Shown: in pieces, positions 33,509 through 41,561 of the stretch | How the letters are laid out: each line of letters starts with the position of its first letter | How positions within the stretch are numbered: the stretch's first letter is position 1 | Source of the DNA: FEB-7 sp963698265 | GTDB lineage: Bacteria; Pseudomonadota; Gammaproteobacteria; Burkholderiales; Usitatibacteraceae | Length of the DNA stretch: 64,000 nt | Assembly (NCBI GenBank): GCA_963698265.1 | Contig: CAVOQC010000002.1 | Span: 372,001 to 436,000 of the forward strand | Direction of reading: 5' to 3' | Position numbers and translations under genes: made by a program | Notes under the pieces: model-generated | The model's database searches: none | Seen by the model: only the letters and a program-made list of their open reading frames with translations | What the model was told of the DNA's origin: nothing

Positions 33509-34039
33509 TCAGCCGTCGGCGGGTTCGCCCAGCTCGACGTCGACCATCAACTCGTTGGCGAGCGCCTCGAGCCCGCGCTGCAGCTCGTCGTTGGGCAGTT
33601 CCGCGGGCACCGCGAGCAGCGCCCGCACCTTGAACAGGTGCTCTCCCGACATCGCGGCACTCGCCACCTCGGTCTCCAGTTCCTCGATGCTCACGCCGCG
33701 CTGGGCGAGGTTGCCCGACAGGTCGCGAACGATCCCCGGCCGGTCGTGGCCCACGAGTTCCAGCCGCACCCGGCGGCGTGCGGGTGTGGCCGCACCCGGC
33801 TGGCTGCGCGCGATGACGATGCGAAGCCCGGAGGACTCGAGCGCGCCGAGCGCCTCGGCGAGGGCATCCGCCTTGTCGTCGCCCACCTCGAAATGCACCA
33901 TCCCCGCGAACTGGCCCGCGAGGTTCGCCATGCGGCTCGCCGCCCAGTTCGCGCCGAAGCGCTGCGCCGTGTCGGAGAGCGCATTTACGATTCCCGGGCG
34001 GTCGGGGCCGATGGCGGTCACCACGAGCGAGGTCGGCAT
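33509..34039 (-). CDS. Tandem ACT-domain protein (GcvR-like)
   Basis: A 176-residue protein with two ACT domains, residues about 4-80 (LVVTAIGPDRPGIVNALSDT) and 92-165 (LELVGHDRPGIVRDLSGNLA). This is the build of GcvR, the glycine-cleavage-system repressor partner in E. coli, which binds glycine and sequesters GcvA. A GcvA-type LysR gene exists at 7189-8100 but is 26 kb away and there is no direct evidence they interact. Amino-acid sensing is a family-level inference. A -10-like TATCAT at 34079-34084 lies 40 bases upstream. Confidence 0.8.
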   Translation of the reverse strand: MPTSLVVTAIGPDRPGIVNALSDTAQRFGANWAASRMANLAGQFAGMVHFEVGDDKADALAEALGALESSGLRIVIARSQPGAATPARRRVRLELVGHDRPGIVRDLSGNLAQRGVSIEELETEVASAAMSGEHLFKVRALLAVPAELPNDELQRGLEALANELMVDVELGEPADG

Positions 34040-34088
34040 GGGTTTCCTTCGTTGGATTCGGATGTGGCTTCGCGTCGATGATAGCGCG

Positions 34089-34117
34089 AAAGAAAAAGGG
34101 CGCCCGCGGGCGCCCTT
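34089..34117 (-). terminator. Rho-independent terminator after the parvulin gene
   Basis: A perfect GC-rich hairpin (arms AAGGGCGCCCG and its complement, 34096-34117) is followed on the minus strand by TTTTTCTTT. It lies 25 bases past the stop codon of the peptidyl-prolyl isomerase and upstream of the ACT gene, so it separates the two transcripts. Confidence 0.9.
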
Positions 34118-34141
34118 CCTCGCGAAACGGAACGCGGGAGG

Positions 34142-34957
34142 CTAGCGCTCGTCCACCTTCGCCTTGCCGCGCAGGTCCATCACCAGCTTCTGGATCTGCT
34201 GTTGCTGGGCGCGCTGGCGGAATTGCTCCTTCAGCTCGTCGAAGCCGGGCACCTTCAGGGGGCGCACGTCGTCCAAGCGGATCACGTGGAAGCCGAAGTC
34301 GGTCTTCACCGGCGCGGTGGTGAGCGCGCCCTTCTTCATCGACGTCACGGCGTCGGCGAACGGCTTCACGTAGCGCGCGGACGGGCCCCAGTCGAGGTCG
34401 CCGCCGTTGTCCTTGGAGCCGGGGTCCTTCGACTTCTCCTTGGCGATCTTGGCGAAGTCGCCGCCCTTGCCGAGCTCGGCGATGATCGCCTTCGCGTCGT
34501 CTTCCTTGTCCACGAGGATGTGGCGGATCTTGTACTCGTTCTCGCCCATGGACTTCTTGAAGTCCTCGTACTGCTTCTGCAGATCCAGGTCGGTGATGGG
34601 ATTGGCCTTCACCTCGCTCTCGAAGAGCGCGCGCACGAGCACGGCCTGGCGGGCCATGTCGACCTGCGCCATCACGTCGGGGTTCTTGTCGAGGCCGCGT
34701 TTCTGCGCCGCCTGCACGAGCACCTCCCGGTTGATGAGCTCCTCGCGCACGGCCTTCTGGCGCTCGGCCGTGTCGGGCTGCCCGCTCGAGGAGAGCTCCT
34801 TGTTCATCATGTCGAGGCGCGACTGGGGAATCGTGACGCCGTTCACCACGATCTTGCCGGCGGCGGCCTTCTTGGGAGCCTTGTCCTGGGCCACGGCGCC
34901 GACGGCGAACGTGCCCGCGACGAGCGCGACGGCGAGGGTCTTCAGGGTGCAATGCAT
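34142..34957 (-). CDS. Periplasmic parvulin-type peptidyl-prolyl cis-trans isomerase
   Basis: A 271-residue exported protein with a signal peptide (LKTLAVALVAGTFAVGAVAQ, cut after VAQ). Residues about 30-125 form the SurA/PrsA-like helical chaperone region (NGVTIPQSRLDMMNKELSS, AVREELINREVLVQAAQKRG). The parvulin domain is about 130-225: YKIRHILVDKEDDAKAII, GGDFAKIAKEKSKDPGSKDNGGDLDW, and FGFHVIRLDDVRPLKVPGFD. It assists folding of envelope proteins. The ATG at 34957 has AAGGAACC upstream. The order YciB, YciI, BolA, PpiC is typical of betaproteobacteria. A strong terminator follows. Confidence 0.93.
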   Translation of the reverse strand: MHCTLKTLAVALVAGTFAVGAVAQDKAPKKAAAGKIVVNGVTIPQSRLDMMNKELSSSGQPDTAERQKAVREELINREVLVQAAQKRGLDKNPDVMAQVDMARQAVLVRALFESEVKANPITDLDLQKQYEDFKKSMGENEYKIRHILVDKEDDAKAIIAELGKGGDFAKIAKEKSKDPGSKDNGGDLDWGPSARYVKPFADAVTSMKKGALTTAPVKTDFGFHVIRLDDVRPLKVPGFDELKEQFRQRAQQQQIQKLVMDLRGKAKVDER

Positions 34958-34977
34958 GGAGGTTCCTTTTGGTGGGG

Positions 34978-35232
34978 TCATAACTGTTCGGGCGCGAACG
35001 CCTCGATTCTCAGGGCATGGATATCGCGTTTCATGAGGTCGCCCAGGGCCTCATAAACCATTCGATGCCTTGCCAGCGGGGGCTTCCCGCGGAAGGCTTC
35101 CGAAACGATGGTGAGCTGCCAGTGCGCGCCGTCGGCCCCGTGGCCGATGTGGAGGTGCTCCTCGTCGACGAGTTCCACGCTCTCCGGCGCGAGCACGGCG
35201 AGACGCTCGCGGATGGCGCTCTCGAGGTTCAC
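34978..35232 (-). CDS. BolA-family protein
   Basis: An 84-residue BolA/IbaG-type protein with the class II KH-like fold: AIRERLAVLAPESVELVDE, then HWQLTIVSEAFRGKPPLARHRMVYEAL and ALRIEAFAPEQL. BolA proteins pair with monothiol glutaredoxins in Fe-S cluster handling or act as morphogene regulators. Two His residues are present at the usual sites (HLHIGHG). The start overlaps the YciI stop by four bases and the parvulin follows 20 bases after its stop. Confidence 0.88.
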   Translation of the reverse strand: MNLESAIRERLAVLAPESVELVDEEHLHIGHGADGAHWQLTIVSEAFRGKPPLARHRMVYEALGDLMKRDIHALRIEAFAPEQL

Positions 35233-35528
35233 GGCAGGGCCTTCCGGAACGGCTTCACGGTGACCTTCCCGTATACGCCGGCGGCCACGTACGGGTCCGC
35301 GCTCGCCCAGGCGATCGCGAGCTCCCGCGAGGCGAATTCCGCGACGATGAGCGAGCCGGAAAATCCCGCGGGCCCCGGGTCTTCGGCGTCGATGAGCGGG
35401 TGCGGCCCCGCGAGGACGAGGCGTCCCTCGGCCACGAGCGCCTTCAGGCGCTCCACGTGCGCCGGGCGCGAGGCCAGGCGCTTGTCCAGGGAGCCGGGAA
35501 CGTCCTCGGCGATGATGGCGTAGAGCAT
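35229..35528 (-). CDS. YciI-family protein
   Basis: A 99-residue ferredoxin-like-fold protein with the typical start MLYAIIAEDVPGSLDKRLASR followed by PAHVERLKALVAEGRLVLAGP and, near the C-terminus, FASRELAIAWASADPYVAAGVYGKVTVKPF. Conserved His (in PAHVERL) and Asp (in SADPYV) form the putative active site. The function of the family is unknown, though it regularly follows yciB as here. Four-base overlap with bolA. Confidence 0.88.
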   Translation of the reverse strand: MLYAIIAEDVPGSLDKRLASRPAHVERLKALVAEGRLVLAGPHPLIDAEDPGPAGFSGSLIVAEFASRELAIAWASADPYVAAGVYGKVTVKPFRKALP

Positions 35529-35560
35529 GGAGATCCTGTAGGACGGTATTTGCCGCAACC

Positions 35561-36121
35561 CTAGGGTTTCGGCGAGCCGGCGGCGGGCTTCGGGTCCTCG
35601 TCGGGCAGGTACTTCGAGATCCAGAACGCCTGCGCGATGATGAAGACGAGCATGAGGCCCATGCCGCCGAAGAGCTTGAAGTTGACCCAGGTATCGGTGT
35701 CGAAGTTGTAGGCCACCCAGAGGTTCAGGGTTCCCTTGAAGAGGAAGAAGACGCCCCAGGCCACGCAGAGCTTCGTCCACGCGTGCTCGGGCATCGTGAT
35801 CCCTTCGGACATCACCGCCTTCACGAGGTTCGTGCGGAACGCGAGGCCGCCCAGGAAGACCGCGCCCGCAATCCAGTAGAGGACCGAGGGCTTCCACTTG
35901 ATGAAGGTCTCGTCGCGCAGCAGCAGCGTCGCCCCCCCGAAGAGCACGATGATCACGAGGCTCATCCACTGCATGTTGGAGACCTTCCGGCGCCGGGCGA
36001 GCACCCAGCCCACCTGGAAAATGGTCGCGGCGATGGCGACCCCGGTGGCGACGTAGATGCCCTGGAGCTTGAAGGCGACGAAGAAGAGGATGACCGGGAA
36101 AAGGTCGAACAGCAGCTTCAA
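35561..36121 (-). CDS. yciB: Inner-membrane septation protein A (YciB family)
   Basis: A 186-residue integral membrane protein, five or six hydrophobic segments, needed for normal septation and envelope integrity. The family start LKLLFDLFPVILFFVAFK is intact; from it I chose the TTG at 36121, though a TTG at 36130 is in frame and would add three residues. Other markers are WKPSVLYWIAGAVFLGG, AWGVFFLFKGTLNLWVAYNF and NFKLFGGMGLMLVFIIAQAFWISKYL (in part). A GATTAT box about 9-18 bases before these start codons again points to a very short leader. Confidence 0.92.
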   Translation of the reverse strand: MKLLFDLFPVILFFVAFKLQGIYVATGVAIAATIFQVGWVLARRRKVSNMQWMSLVIIVLFGGATLLLRDETFIKWKPSVLYWIAGAVFLGGLAFRTNLVKAVMSEGITMPEHAWTKLCVAWGVFFLFKGTLNLWVAYNFDTDTWVNFKLFGGMGLMLVFIIAQAFWISKYLPDEDPKPAAGSPKP

Positions 36122-36165
36122 GTGACGCAAAAGCCTCGCATAATCAATCGGCTATTTTCGCCCAT

Positions 36166-36891
36166 TCAACGGGCGGCTGTCCATTTGAGGTGCCGGGCCT
36201 CGATCCGTTCCCTGACCGCGGGGGCCACGCCCGGGGCAAGTGCCAGGGCCAGGGCCTCGGCATAGAAGCCCGCGCGCTCGTCGGGCAGGGCGTCGTCGAG
36301 GGCGTCGAAGGCATGGTCCATCATCGCGGCGTCCTCCGTGCGGATCGCGGTGATGGCGAGGTTCGCGTGCAGGATGCGCCAGGGCCGCTCGGGATTGGAG
36401 CGCTCGAGGTCCGCTGCCAGGCGCGGGCCCACGTGGGCGAGGAGGCCTTGCATGAGTCCGAAGACGGCGGCGAGCTCCTGCCGGTTGCGGGCGGCGTTTG
36501 CGCGGCAGGCAAGCGCGTTCACCACCGGCTCGACCGGGTCGAGGGCGACCTCGTGCCGCATCGCCCAGTGGGCCACGCCGAGGAGGAAGTCCGCGACGTC
36601 GGCGAGGAGCGCGGCGTTCGATGCGCGCTGCGCGGCCGCGTCCACATGGGCCAGGTCGGTGACGATGGCACAGACCAGGGCATCCACGCCTTCCACCGCG
36701 AATTTCCCCGGGCCGCGGCGGTCCCGCTCCACGGCCCGGAGCGTCTCGAGCCCGCGCTGGGTCCGCTCGACCCGGACGGCGAGATCGGCGCCCGCGTCCC
36801 GGGCTCGCTCGCGAAAGCCCGGCAGCCGGGCGAGCAGCGTCGCCAAGGCGTCCGGGGTCTCGGTTTCAAACCTGATCTTCTTGATTTCCAT
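36166..36891 (-). CDS. Hypothetical helical protein
   Basis: Not recognised. A 241-residue, acidic and Ala-rich soluble protein predicted to be nearly all helical (KIRFETETPDALATLLARLP, FAVEGVDALVCAIVTDLAHV, LVDADAFLL-like LADVADFLLGVAHWAMRHEV, ALACRANAARNRQELAAVFG, HANLAITAIRTEDAAMMDHA). The pattern resembles TPR-like helical pairs but no clear repeat is seen. The ATG at 36891 has GGAA 10 bases upstream; an ATG at 36906 is in frame. It sits between yciB and the divergently read PHP gene, 44 bases from yciB, perhaps in its operon. Confidence 0.6.
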   Translation of the reverse strand: MEIKKIRFETETPDALATLLARLPGFRERARDAGADLAVRVERTQRGLETLRAVERDRRGPGKFAVEGVDALVCAIVTDLAHVDAAAQRASNAALLADVADFLLGVAHWAMRHEVALDPVEPVVNALACRANAARNRQELAAVFGLMQGLLAHVGPRLAADLERSNPERPWRILHANLAITAIRTEDAAMMDHAFDALDDALPDERAGFYAEALALALAPGVAPAVRERIEARHLKWTAAR

Positions 36892-36969
36892 GGATAAAAA
36901 TTCCATTCCGGGCCTCGCCGGCCCGATGCGAGAGGATGCGGCCGGGAGGAGGCAAAGGGCGAATTCTGC

Positions 36970-36975
36970 TATAAT
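36970..36975 (+). promoter_or_regulatory. Perfect -10 box TATAAT next to the PHP gene start
   Basis: TATAAT is followed by TTCAA and an in-frame TTG at 36981. Another TTG at 37005 gives a start closer to the family pattern. Either way the leader is 25 bases or less and lacks a Shine-Dalgarno sequence. Confidence 0.5.
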
Positions 36976-36980
36976 TTCAA

Positions 36981-37841
36981 TTGCTTCCTCAAATCCCGCC
37001 CCGTTTGGACAATTTCGACCTGCACAACCATTCGACCGCCTCGGATGGGCTTCTGTCGCCTTCGCAGTTGGTGGAACTGGGTGCGCGTCACGGGGTACAC
37101 GCCATTGCGCTGACGGACCACGATACGGTCGAAGGCCTCGAGGAGGCCGCTGCCGCCGCCCGGAAGTGCGGCGTGCGTTTCGTGGAGGGCGTGGAGATTT
37201 CCGTGAGCTGGGGCGAGACGACGGTCCACGTGGTGGGCCTGGGGATCGACCCGACGGGCGCCTCGCTGGCCAGGGGATTGCAATCGGTGCGCGACGGGCG
37301 GCTGGGCAGGGCGACCCGGATGGCCGAAGCGCTCACGGCCCTGGGCCATCCCGGCACGCTCGAGGCGGCGCTGGCGCTGGCGGGGAGCGAGCAGCGCCTG
37401 AGCCGCACGCATTTCGCAAGGCACCTGGCGGAAACCGGCGCGGTCAGGAACACGCAGCACGCCTTCGACAAGTACCTGGGCAAGGGCAAGCCCGCATTCG
37501 TGCACCACCGGTGGGCTGGGCTCGAGGATGCCGTTGGCTGGATCGTGGGCGCGGGAGGAATCGCGGTGCTCGCCCACCCCGGTCGCTATGGACTCAAGCC
37601 CCTCGGGCGTGCGACCCTGCTGGAAGAATTCAAGCGTCTCGGTGGCGAGGCGATAGAGGTGGTGACGGGCAGTCACCGCGTCGAGGAATACGCCACCTGG
37701 CGCCGCGTGGCCGAGGAGTACGGTTTCCTCGCCTCCCGCGGCTCCGATTTCCACGGGCCGGGCGAAAGCCCGGTGGAGCCGGGGCGGTTGCCGCCGCTGC
37801 CGGCCTCGCTGGTGCCCGTGTGGACCCGATGGAAGCATTAG
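36981..37841 (+). CDS. PHP-domain 3',5'-nucleoside bisphosphate phosphatase (RNase AM/TrpH-like)
   Basis: Up to 286 residues (278 from the TTG at 37005). The PHP metal-binding motifs are all there: FDLHNHSTASDG, ALTDHDTVEG, VEGVEISV, VLAHPGRYG and ASRGSDFHGPGE. The family (YciV/TrpH, RNase AM) removes the 3' phosphate from 3',5'-bisphosphonucleosides and trims short RNAs. Two TTG start candidates exist and the leader is short or absent. The next gene (YciO type) is 211 bases further on, the same order as in many betaproteobacteria. Confidence 0.88.
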   Translation: MLPQIPPRLDNFDLHNHSTASDGLLSPSQLVELGARHGVHAIALTDHDTVEGLEEAAAAARKCGVRFVEGVEISVSWGETTVHVVGLGIDPTGASLARGLQSVRDGRLGRATRMAEALTALGHPGTLEAALALAGSEQRLSRTHFARHLAETGAVRNTQHAFDKYLGKGKPAFVHHRWAGLEDAVGWIVGAGGIAVLAHPGRYGLKPLGRATLLEEFKRLGGEAIEVVTGSHRVEEYATWRRVAEEYGFLASRGSDFHGPGESPVEPGRLPPLPASLVPVWTRWKH

Positions 37842-38052
37842 CGACCCGGGCCCGGACTCCCGAAGGGTGGAGCGGGTAGGGGCGCACTGGCCGACGCGAT
37901 GCCGCCGATTCCAGGGCGAGGGGTGGCGCAGGTGAGGGCCGCCCGGTAACGACTGGACGCCGGCGCGCCGGTAACCACAGCGAAGGAAGAGGAAACGGAA
38001 AGACGCATGCCCGCGGCGTGACCGGCGGGCAAGGCGCAACTCCACGCCAGGA

Positions 38053-38691
38053 ATGTCGGAATTCTTCTCGGTGCATCCGGAGAACCCGCAGCCGCGCGCG
38101 ATCAAGGCGGCCGTGGAGATCATCCGCGCGGGAGGCGTCGTCGCCTACCCGACGGACTCCTGCTACGCGCTCGGCTGCCACATCGGGGACAAGGCCGCGA
38201 TGGAGCGCATCCGCCGCATCCGCAACGTGGACGAGCGACACCACCTCACGCTCATGTGCCGCGATCTCTCCGAGGTGGGTCAATTCGCGAAGGTGGACAA
38301 CATCCAGTACCGGCTCATCAAGGCGAACACGCCCGGCAACTACACCTTCATCCTGCGGGCATCGAAGGACGTGCCGCGGCGCCTGCTGCATCCGCGGCGC
38401 ACGATCGGCGTGCGCATCCCGGATCACACGGTGCCGCTCGCGCTCCTCGCGGAGCTGGGCGAGCCGCTCTTGTCGTCCACGCTGATCCTGCCGGACCACG
38501 GCGTGGCGCTGAACGACGCCGAGGAAATCCGCATGCACCTCGATCACCAGCTCGACGCCATCATCGACGCCGGCTCCTGCGGGCTGGACGTGACGACCGT
38601 GATCGACATCTCGGGAGACGCGCCCGTGCTCCTGCGCGAAGGCAAGGGCGACATCCGCCCCTTCGGGTTCGTGAAGGAGGCGCTGCATTGA
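38053..38691 (+). CDS. Sua5/YciO/YrdC-family protein (threonylcarbamoyl-AMP synthase-like)
   Basis: A 212-residue protein of the YrdC-like fold, related to the enzyme that makes threonylcarbamoyl-AMP for tRNA t6A. Segments: GGVVAYPTDSCYALGCHIGD, RNVDERHHLTLMCRDLSEV, NYTFILRASKDVPRRLLHP and IGVRIPDHTVPLALLAELGE. The pattern is closer to YciO (function not settled) than to TsaC. The 211-base region before it holds no gene; I saw short GC-rich repeats but no recognisable riboswitch or promoter there. Confidence 0.88.
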   Translation: MSEFFSVHPENPQPRAIKAAVEIIRAGGVVAYPTDSCYALGCHIGDKAAMERIRRIRNVDERHHLTLMCRDLSEVGQFAKVDNIQYRLIKANTPGNYTFILRASKDVPRRLLHPRRTIGVRIPDHTVPLALLAELGEPLLSSTLILPDHGVALNDAEEIRMHLDHQLDAIIDAGSCGLDVTTVIDISGDAPVLLREGKGDIRPFGFVKEALH

Positions 38692-38724
38692 TGCCGGCAT
38701 CCTCGCAAACGCTTCACGCGATCG

Positions 38725-38758
38725 ACCCCTCTCCCCTGGGAGAGGGTTCGGGTGTGGG
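38725..38758. repeat. REP-like palindrome between yciO-type and M50 genes
   Basis: CCCTCTCCC and GGGAGAGGG are inverted at 38727-38746, followed by TTCGGGTGTGGG. The minus strand reads through as DPHPNPLPGERG, the well-known false translation of this widespread intergenic repeat class. Confidence 0.6.
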
Positions 38759-38764
38759 TCTTTG

Positions 38765-39412
38765 ATGGACGTCCAGGGCATCATCGTCACTATCGCGATC
38801 TACGCGATTCCCGCGGTGTTCGCGATCACCCTGCACGAGGCCGGGCACGCCTACGCCGCGATGTACTTCGGCGACAAGACCGCCTGGATGCTGGGGCGCA
38901 CGAGCCTGAACCCGGCCAAGCACATCGATCCCATCGGCACCGTCGTCGTGCCGATCCTCACCGCCTTCACCGGCTTCCTCTTCGGGTGGGCGAAGCCGGT
39001 GCCGGTGAACTTCGAGAACCTGCGCAACCCGAAGCGCGACATGCTCTGGGTGGCGGCCGCGGGCCCCGCGGCGAACCTCGCCATGGCGCTCGCGTGGGTG
39101 CTGGTGGCCAAGGCGCTCCTCGCGACCGGCGGCTCGGGCATCGCCTTCGAGTTCTGGATCCGGGTGGCCGACGCGGGCATCAAGGTGAACGTGGGCCTCG
39201 CGGTCCTGAACCTCTTTCCCCTGCTGCCGCTCGACGGCGGCCGCATCCTCGTGAGCGTGCTTCCCGGCAGGCTCGCGTGGCAGTACTCGCGGCTCGAGCC
39301 CTTCGGCATGCCGATCCTCATCGTCCTCATCGTCTCCGGCGCGCTCTGGTGGATGCTCGGCCCGGTGATGGGAGCGCTCCTGAAAAACCTCTACTCGCTC
39401 GTCGGCTTCTAG
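38765..39412 (+). CDS. Site-2-protease-type (M50) membrane metalloprotease
   Basis: A 215-residue inner-membrane protease homologue with about five hydrophobic segments. The zinc motif HEAGH (HExxH) is in the first part (FAITLHEAGHAYAAMYFGDK), and the third ligand in NLFPLLPLDGGRILVSVLP. FGWAKPVPVNFENLRNPKRD is the family middle region. Unlike RseP it has no PDZ domain and is short. It may cleave small membrane substrates; no partner is identified. trpS follows after 11 bases. Confidence 0.9.
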   Translation: MDVQGIIVTIAIYAIPAVFAITLHEAGHAYAAMYFGDKTAWMLGRTSLNPAKHIDPIGTVVVPILTAFTGFLFGWAKPVPVNFENLRNPKRDMLWVAAAGPAANLAMALAWVLVAKALLATGGSGIAFEFWIRVADAGIKVNVGLAVLNLFPLLPLDGGRILVSVLPGRLAWQYSRLEPFGMPILIVLIVSGALWWMLGPVMGALLKNLYSLVGF

Positions 39413-39423
39413 GAAGAAGAACC

Positions 39424-40632
39424 ATGTTCCAGGATCGTGTCCTTTCCGGCATGCGCCCCACGGGGGCCATGCACCTCGGCCACTACCACGGTGCGCTCAA
39501 GAACTGGGTGCGGCTGCAGAACGAGCACCCGTGCTTCTTCTTCGCGGCGGACTGGCACGCGCTCACCTCGCACTACGAGGACCCGTCGGTGATCGAGGAG
39601 ACGGTGTGGGACATGTTCATCGACTGGCTCGCGGCGGGCATCGACCCCTCGCGGGCGACGCTCTTCGTGCAGTCGAAGGTGCCGCAGCACGCGGAGCTCA
39701 CGCTCCTCATGTCGTTCTTCACGCCGCTCTCCTGGCTCGAGCGCGTGCCCACCTACAAGGATTCCGTCGACCGCCACGCCGAGCACGGCCGCGACCTCAC
39801 CACCTACGGCTTCCTGGGCTACCCGCTCATGCAGGCGGCCGACATCCTCATCTACCGGGCCACCGGCGTGCCCGTGGGCGAGGACCAGGTCGCGCACGTG
39901 GAGCTCACGCGCGAGATCGCGCGGCGCTTCAACCACCTCTTCGGCCGCGAGAAGGGCTTCGAGCAGAAGGCGGAAGCGGCGGTGAAGAAGATGGGCCCGA
40001 AGAAGGCGAAGCTGTACCGGGAGCTTCGCACGCGCTTCCAGGAGAAGGGCGACGAGGAGGCGCTCGCGCAGGCGCGTGAACTCGTAGACGACGTGCAGAA
40101 CCTCGCCCTGGGCGACAAGGAGCGGCTCTTCGGCTACATCGAGGGCGGCGGGCGGATGATCCTCTCGGAGCCCGAGGCGCTCCTCACGGCCACGCCGAAG
40201 CTGCTCGGCCTCGACGGGCAGAAGATGAGCAAGAGCTACGGCAACGCGATCCTGCTGCGCGACTCCGCCGAGGAAGTCTCGAAGAAGGTGCGCACGATGC
40301 CCACGGACCCGGCGCGGGTTCGCCGCACCGATCCCGGCAATCCCGAGAAGTGCCCGGTGTGGAACCTGCACCTGGTGTACTCGAGCCAGGAAACGCGCGA
40401 CTGGGTGGTGCAGGGCTGCACCAGCGCAGGCATCGGCTGCCTCGAATGCAAGCAGCCGGTGATCGACGCGGTGAACGCGGAATTGAAGCCGCTGCGCGAG
40501 CGCGCGACGGGCTACGAGGAGGATCCTGCGCTCGTGCGCTCGATCATCCAGGACGGGTGCGAGAAGGCTTCCGATCTCGCCGACGAGACGATGCGGGACG
40601 TACGCGAGGCGATGGGCCTCGATTACAGCTAG
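39424..40632 (+). CDS. trpS: Tryptophan-tRNA ligase
   Basis: A 402-residue class I aminoacyl-tRNA synthetase. The HIGH-type motif is GAMHLGHYHG and the KMSKS motif is QKMSKSYGNA; FFAADWHALTSHYEDP, LGYPLMQAADILIYRATGVP and VGEDQVAHVELTREIARRFN mark the tryptophan pocket. It is longer than the usual 330-350 residues because of an insert (about residues 185-225, KKMGPKKAKLYRELRTRF, EKGDEEALAQAREL) and a C-terminal ECKQPVIDAVNAELKPLRE segment, a form found in many betaproteobacteria. The AAGAAG six bases before the ATG is a weak ribosome-binding site. Confidence 0.95.
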   Translation: MFQDRVLSGMRPTGAMHLGHYHGALKNWVRLQNEHPCFFFAADWHALTSHYEDPSVIEETVWDMFIDWLAAGIDPSRATLFVQSKVPQHAELTLLMSFFTPLSWLERVPTYKDSVDRHAEHGRDLTTYGFLGYPLMQAADILIYRATGVPVGEDQVAHVELTREIARRFNHLFGREKGFEQKAEAAVKKMGPKKAKLYRELRTRFQEKGDEEALAQARELVDDVQNLALGDKERLFGYIEGGGRMILSEPEALLTATPKLLGLDGQKMSKSYGNAILLRDSAEEVSKKVRTMPTDPARVRRTDPGNPEKCPVWNLHLVYSSQETRDWVVQGCTSAGIGCLECKQPVIDAVNAELKPLRERATGYEEDPALVRSIIQDGCEKASDLADETMRDVREAMGLDYS

Positions 40633-40664
40633 GCGCCAGTGCGGCGAAAGGCGAGGCAACTCCG

Positions 40665-41561
40665 ATGAAACCGATGGAAATCCGGACGATCGCGAAGCTC
40701 CTGGGAGCGATGCTCGCGGGGATGGCGGCGCTGCTGCCGGCGCAGGCGGCCACGCCCGTGCCGTCGGGCAAGTGGAGCTTCGTCTTCAACGACAAGCGCG
40801 GCCAAGAGGACCGGCAGGTGCGCGTCTACACCTACCGGCCGCGGCAGTGCGATTCCACCTGCCCGATGCTCTTCGTGCTGCACGGCATGAAGCGCAACGC
40901 CTCCGCCTACCGCGACTACTGGGAGCTCGCGGCGGACCGCCACGGCTTCCTCGTCATCGCCCCCGAGTTCGCGCAGCGCCAGTGGCCGAAGGCCGCCTCC
41001 TACAACCTGGGCGACGTCGCCGGCAACCCGAACCGCGAGCAGTGGGCCTACTCGGTGATCGAGCACCTCTTCGACGAGATGCGCGACGGCCAGAAGGACT
41101 ACCGCATTTTCGGGCACTCGGCGGGCGCGCAGTTCGTGCACCGGATGCTCTTCCTCCTGCCGCAGAACCGCGCCTCGGCGGCGATCGTCGCCAACGCCGG
41201 CTGGTACATGATGCCGGAGTGGCGCGCCGACAAGGCCACCGCCAAGTGGCCGTACTCGTTCGTCGATTCGCCGGCCGGCGAGGCGGAGCTGCGCGCAGCC
41301 CTCGCCCGCAAGGTCTACGTGCTCCTCGGCGAGGCCGACACGAAGACCGACGACCCGGACCTCGACCGCAGCGACGACGCGATGAAGCAGGGCGCCCAGC
41401 GCGTGGAGCGCGGCGAGAACTTCTTCGGCGCGGCCTCGGGCGCGGCCGCGGCACTCGGCGTGAAGCTGGGCTGGGAGCTCTCCTACGTGCCGGGCGTGGG
41501 CCACGAGGGCGCCAAGATGTCGCGCGCCGCGGCCGACATCGTGTGGGGCAAGCGCAAGTGA
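40665..41561 (+). CDS. Secreted alpha/beta hydrolase (esterase/depolymerase-like)
   Basis: A 298-residue exported hydrolase: signal peptide up to about residue 29 (LLGAMLAGMAALLPAQAA). The fold is recognised by LFVLHGMKRNASAYRDYWE (oxyanion region), IFGHSAGAQFVHRMLFLL with the nucleophile Ser in GHSAG, VYVLLGEADTKTDDPDLD and VPGVGHEGAKM with the catalytic His. It resembles PHB-depolymerase-like esterases of the LpqC type, but no substrate can be assigned. Its stop overlaps the scpA start by four bases (GTGA). Confidence 0.82.
   Translation: MKPMEIRTIAKLLGAMLAGMAALLPAQAATPVPSGKWSFVFNDKRGQEDRQVRVYTYRPRQCDSTCPMLFVLHGMKRNASAYRDYWELAADRHGFLVIAPEFAQRQWPKAASYNLGDVAGNPNREQWAYSVIEHLFDEMRDGQKDYRIFGHSAGAQFVHRMLFLLPQNRASAAIVANAGWYMMPEWRADKATAKWPYSFVDSPAGEAELRAALARKVYVLLGEADTKTDDPDLDRSDDAMKQGAQRVERGENFFGAASGAAAALGVKLGWELSYVPGVGHEGAKMSRAAADIVWGKRK

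Noticed and set aside
37842..38052. Possible riboswitch or small RNA before the YciO-type gene
   Set aside because: GC-rich with some inverted stretches (GCCGGCGCGCCGG), but no cobalamin, TPP, glycine or other riboswitch core could be matched.
38725..38758. Possible peptide DPHPNPLPGERG on the minus strand
   Set aside because: This is the known false translation of a REP-type intergenic repeat.
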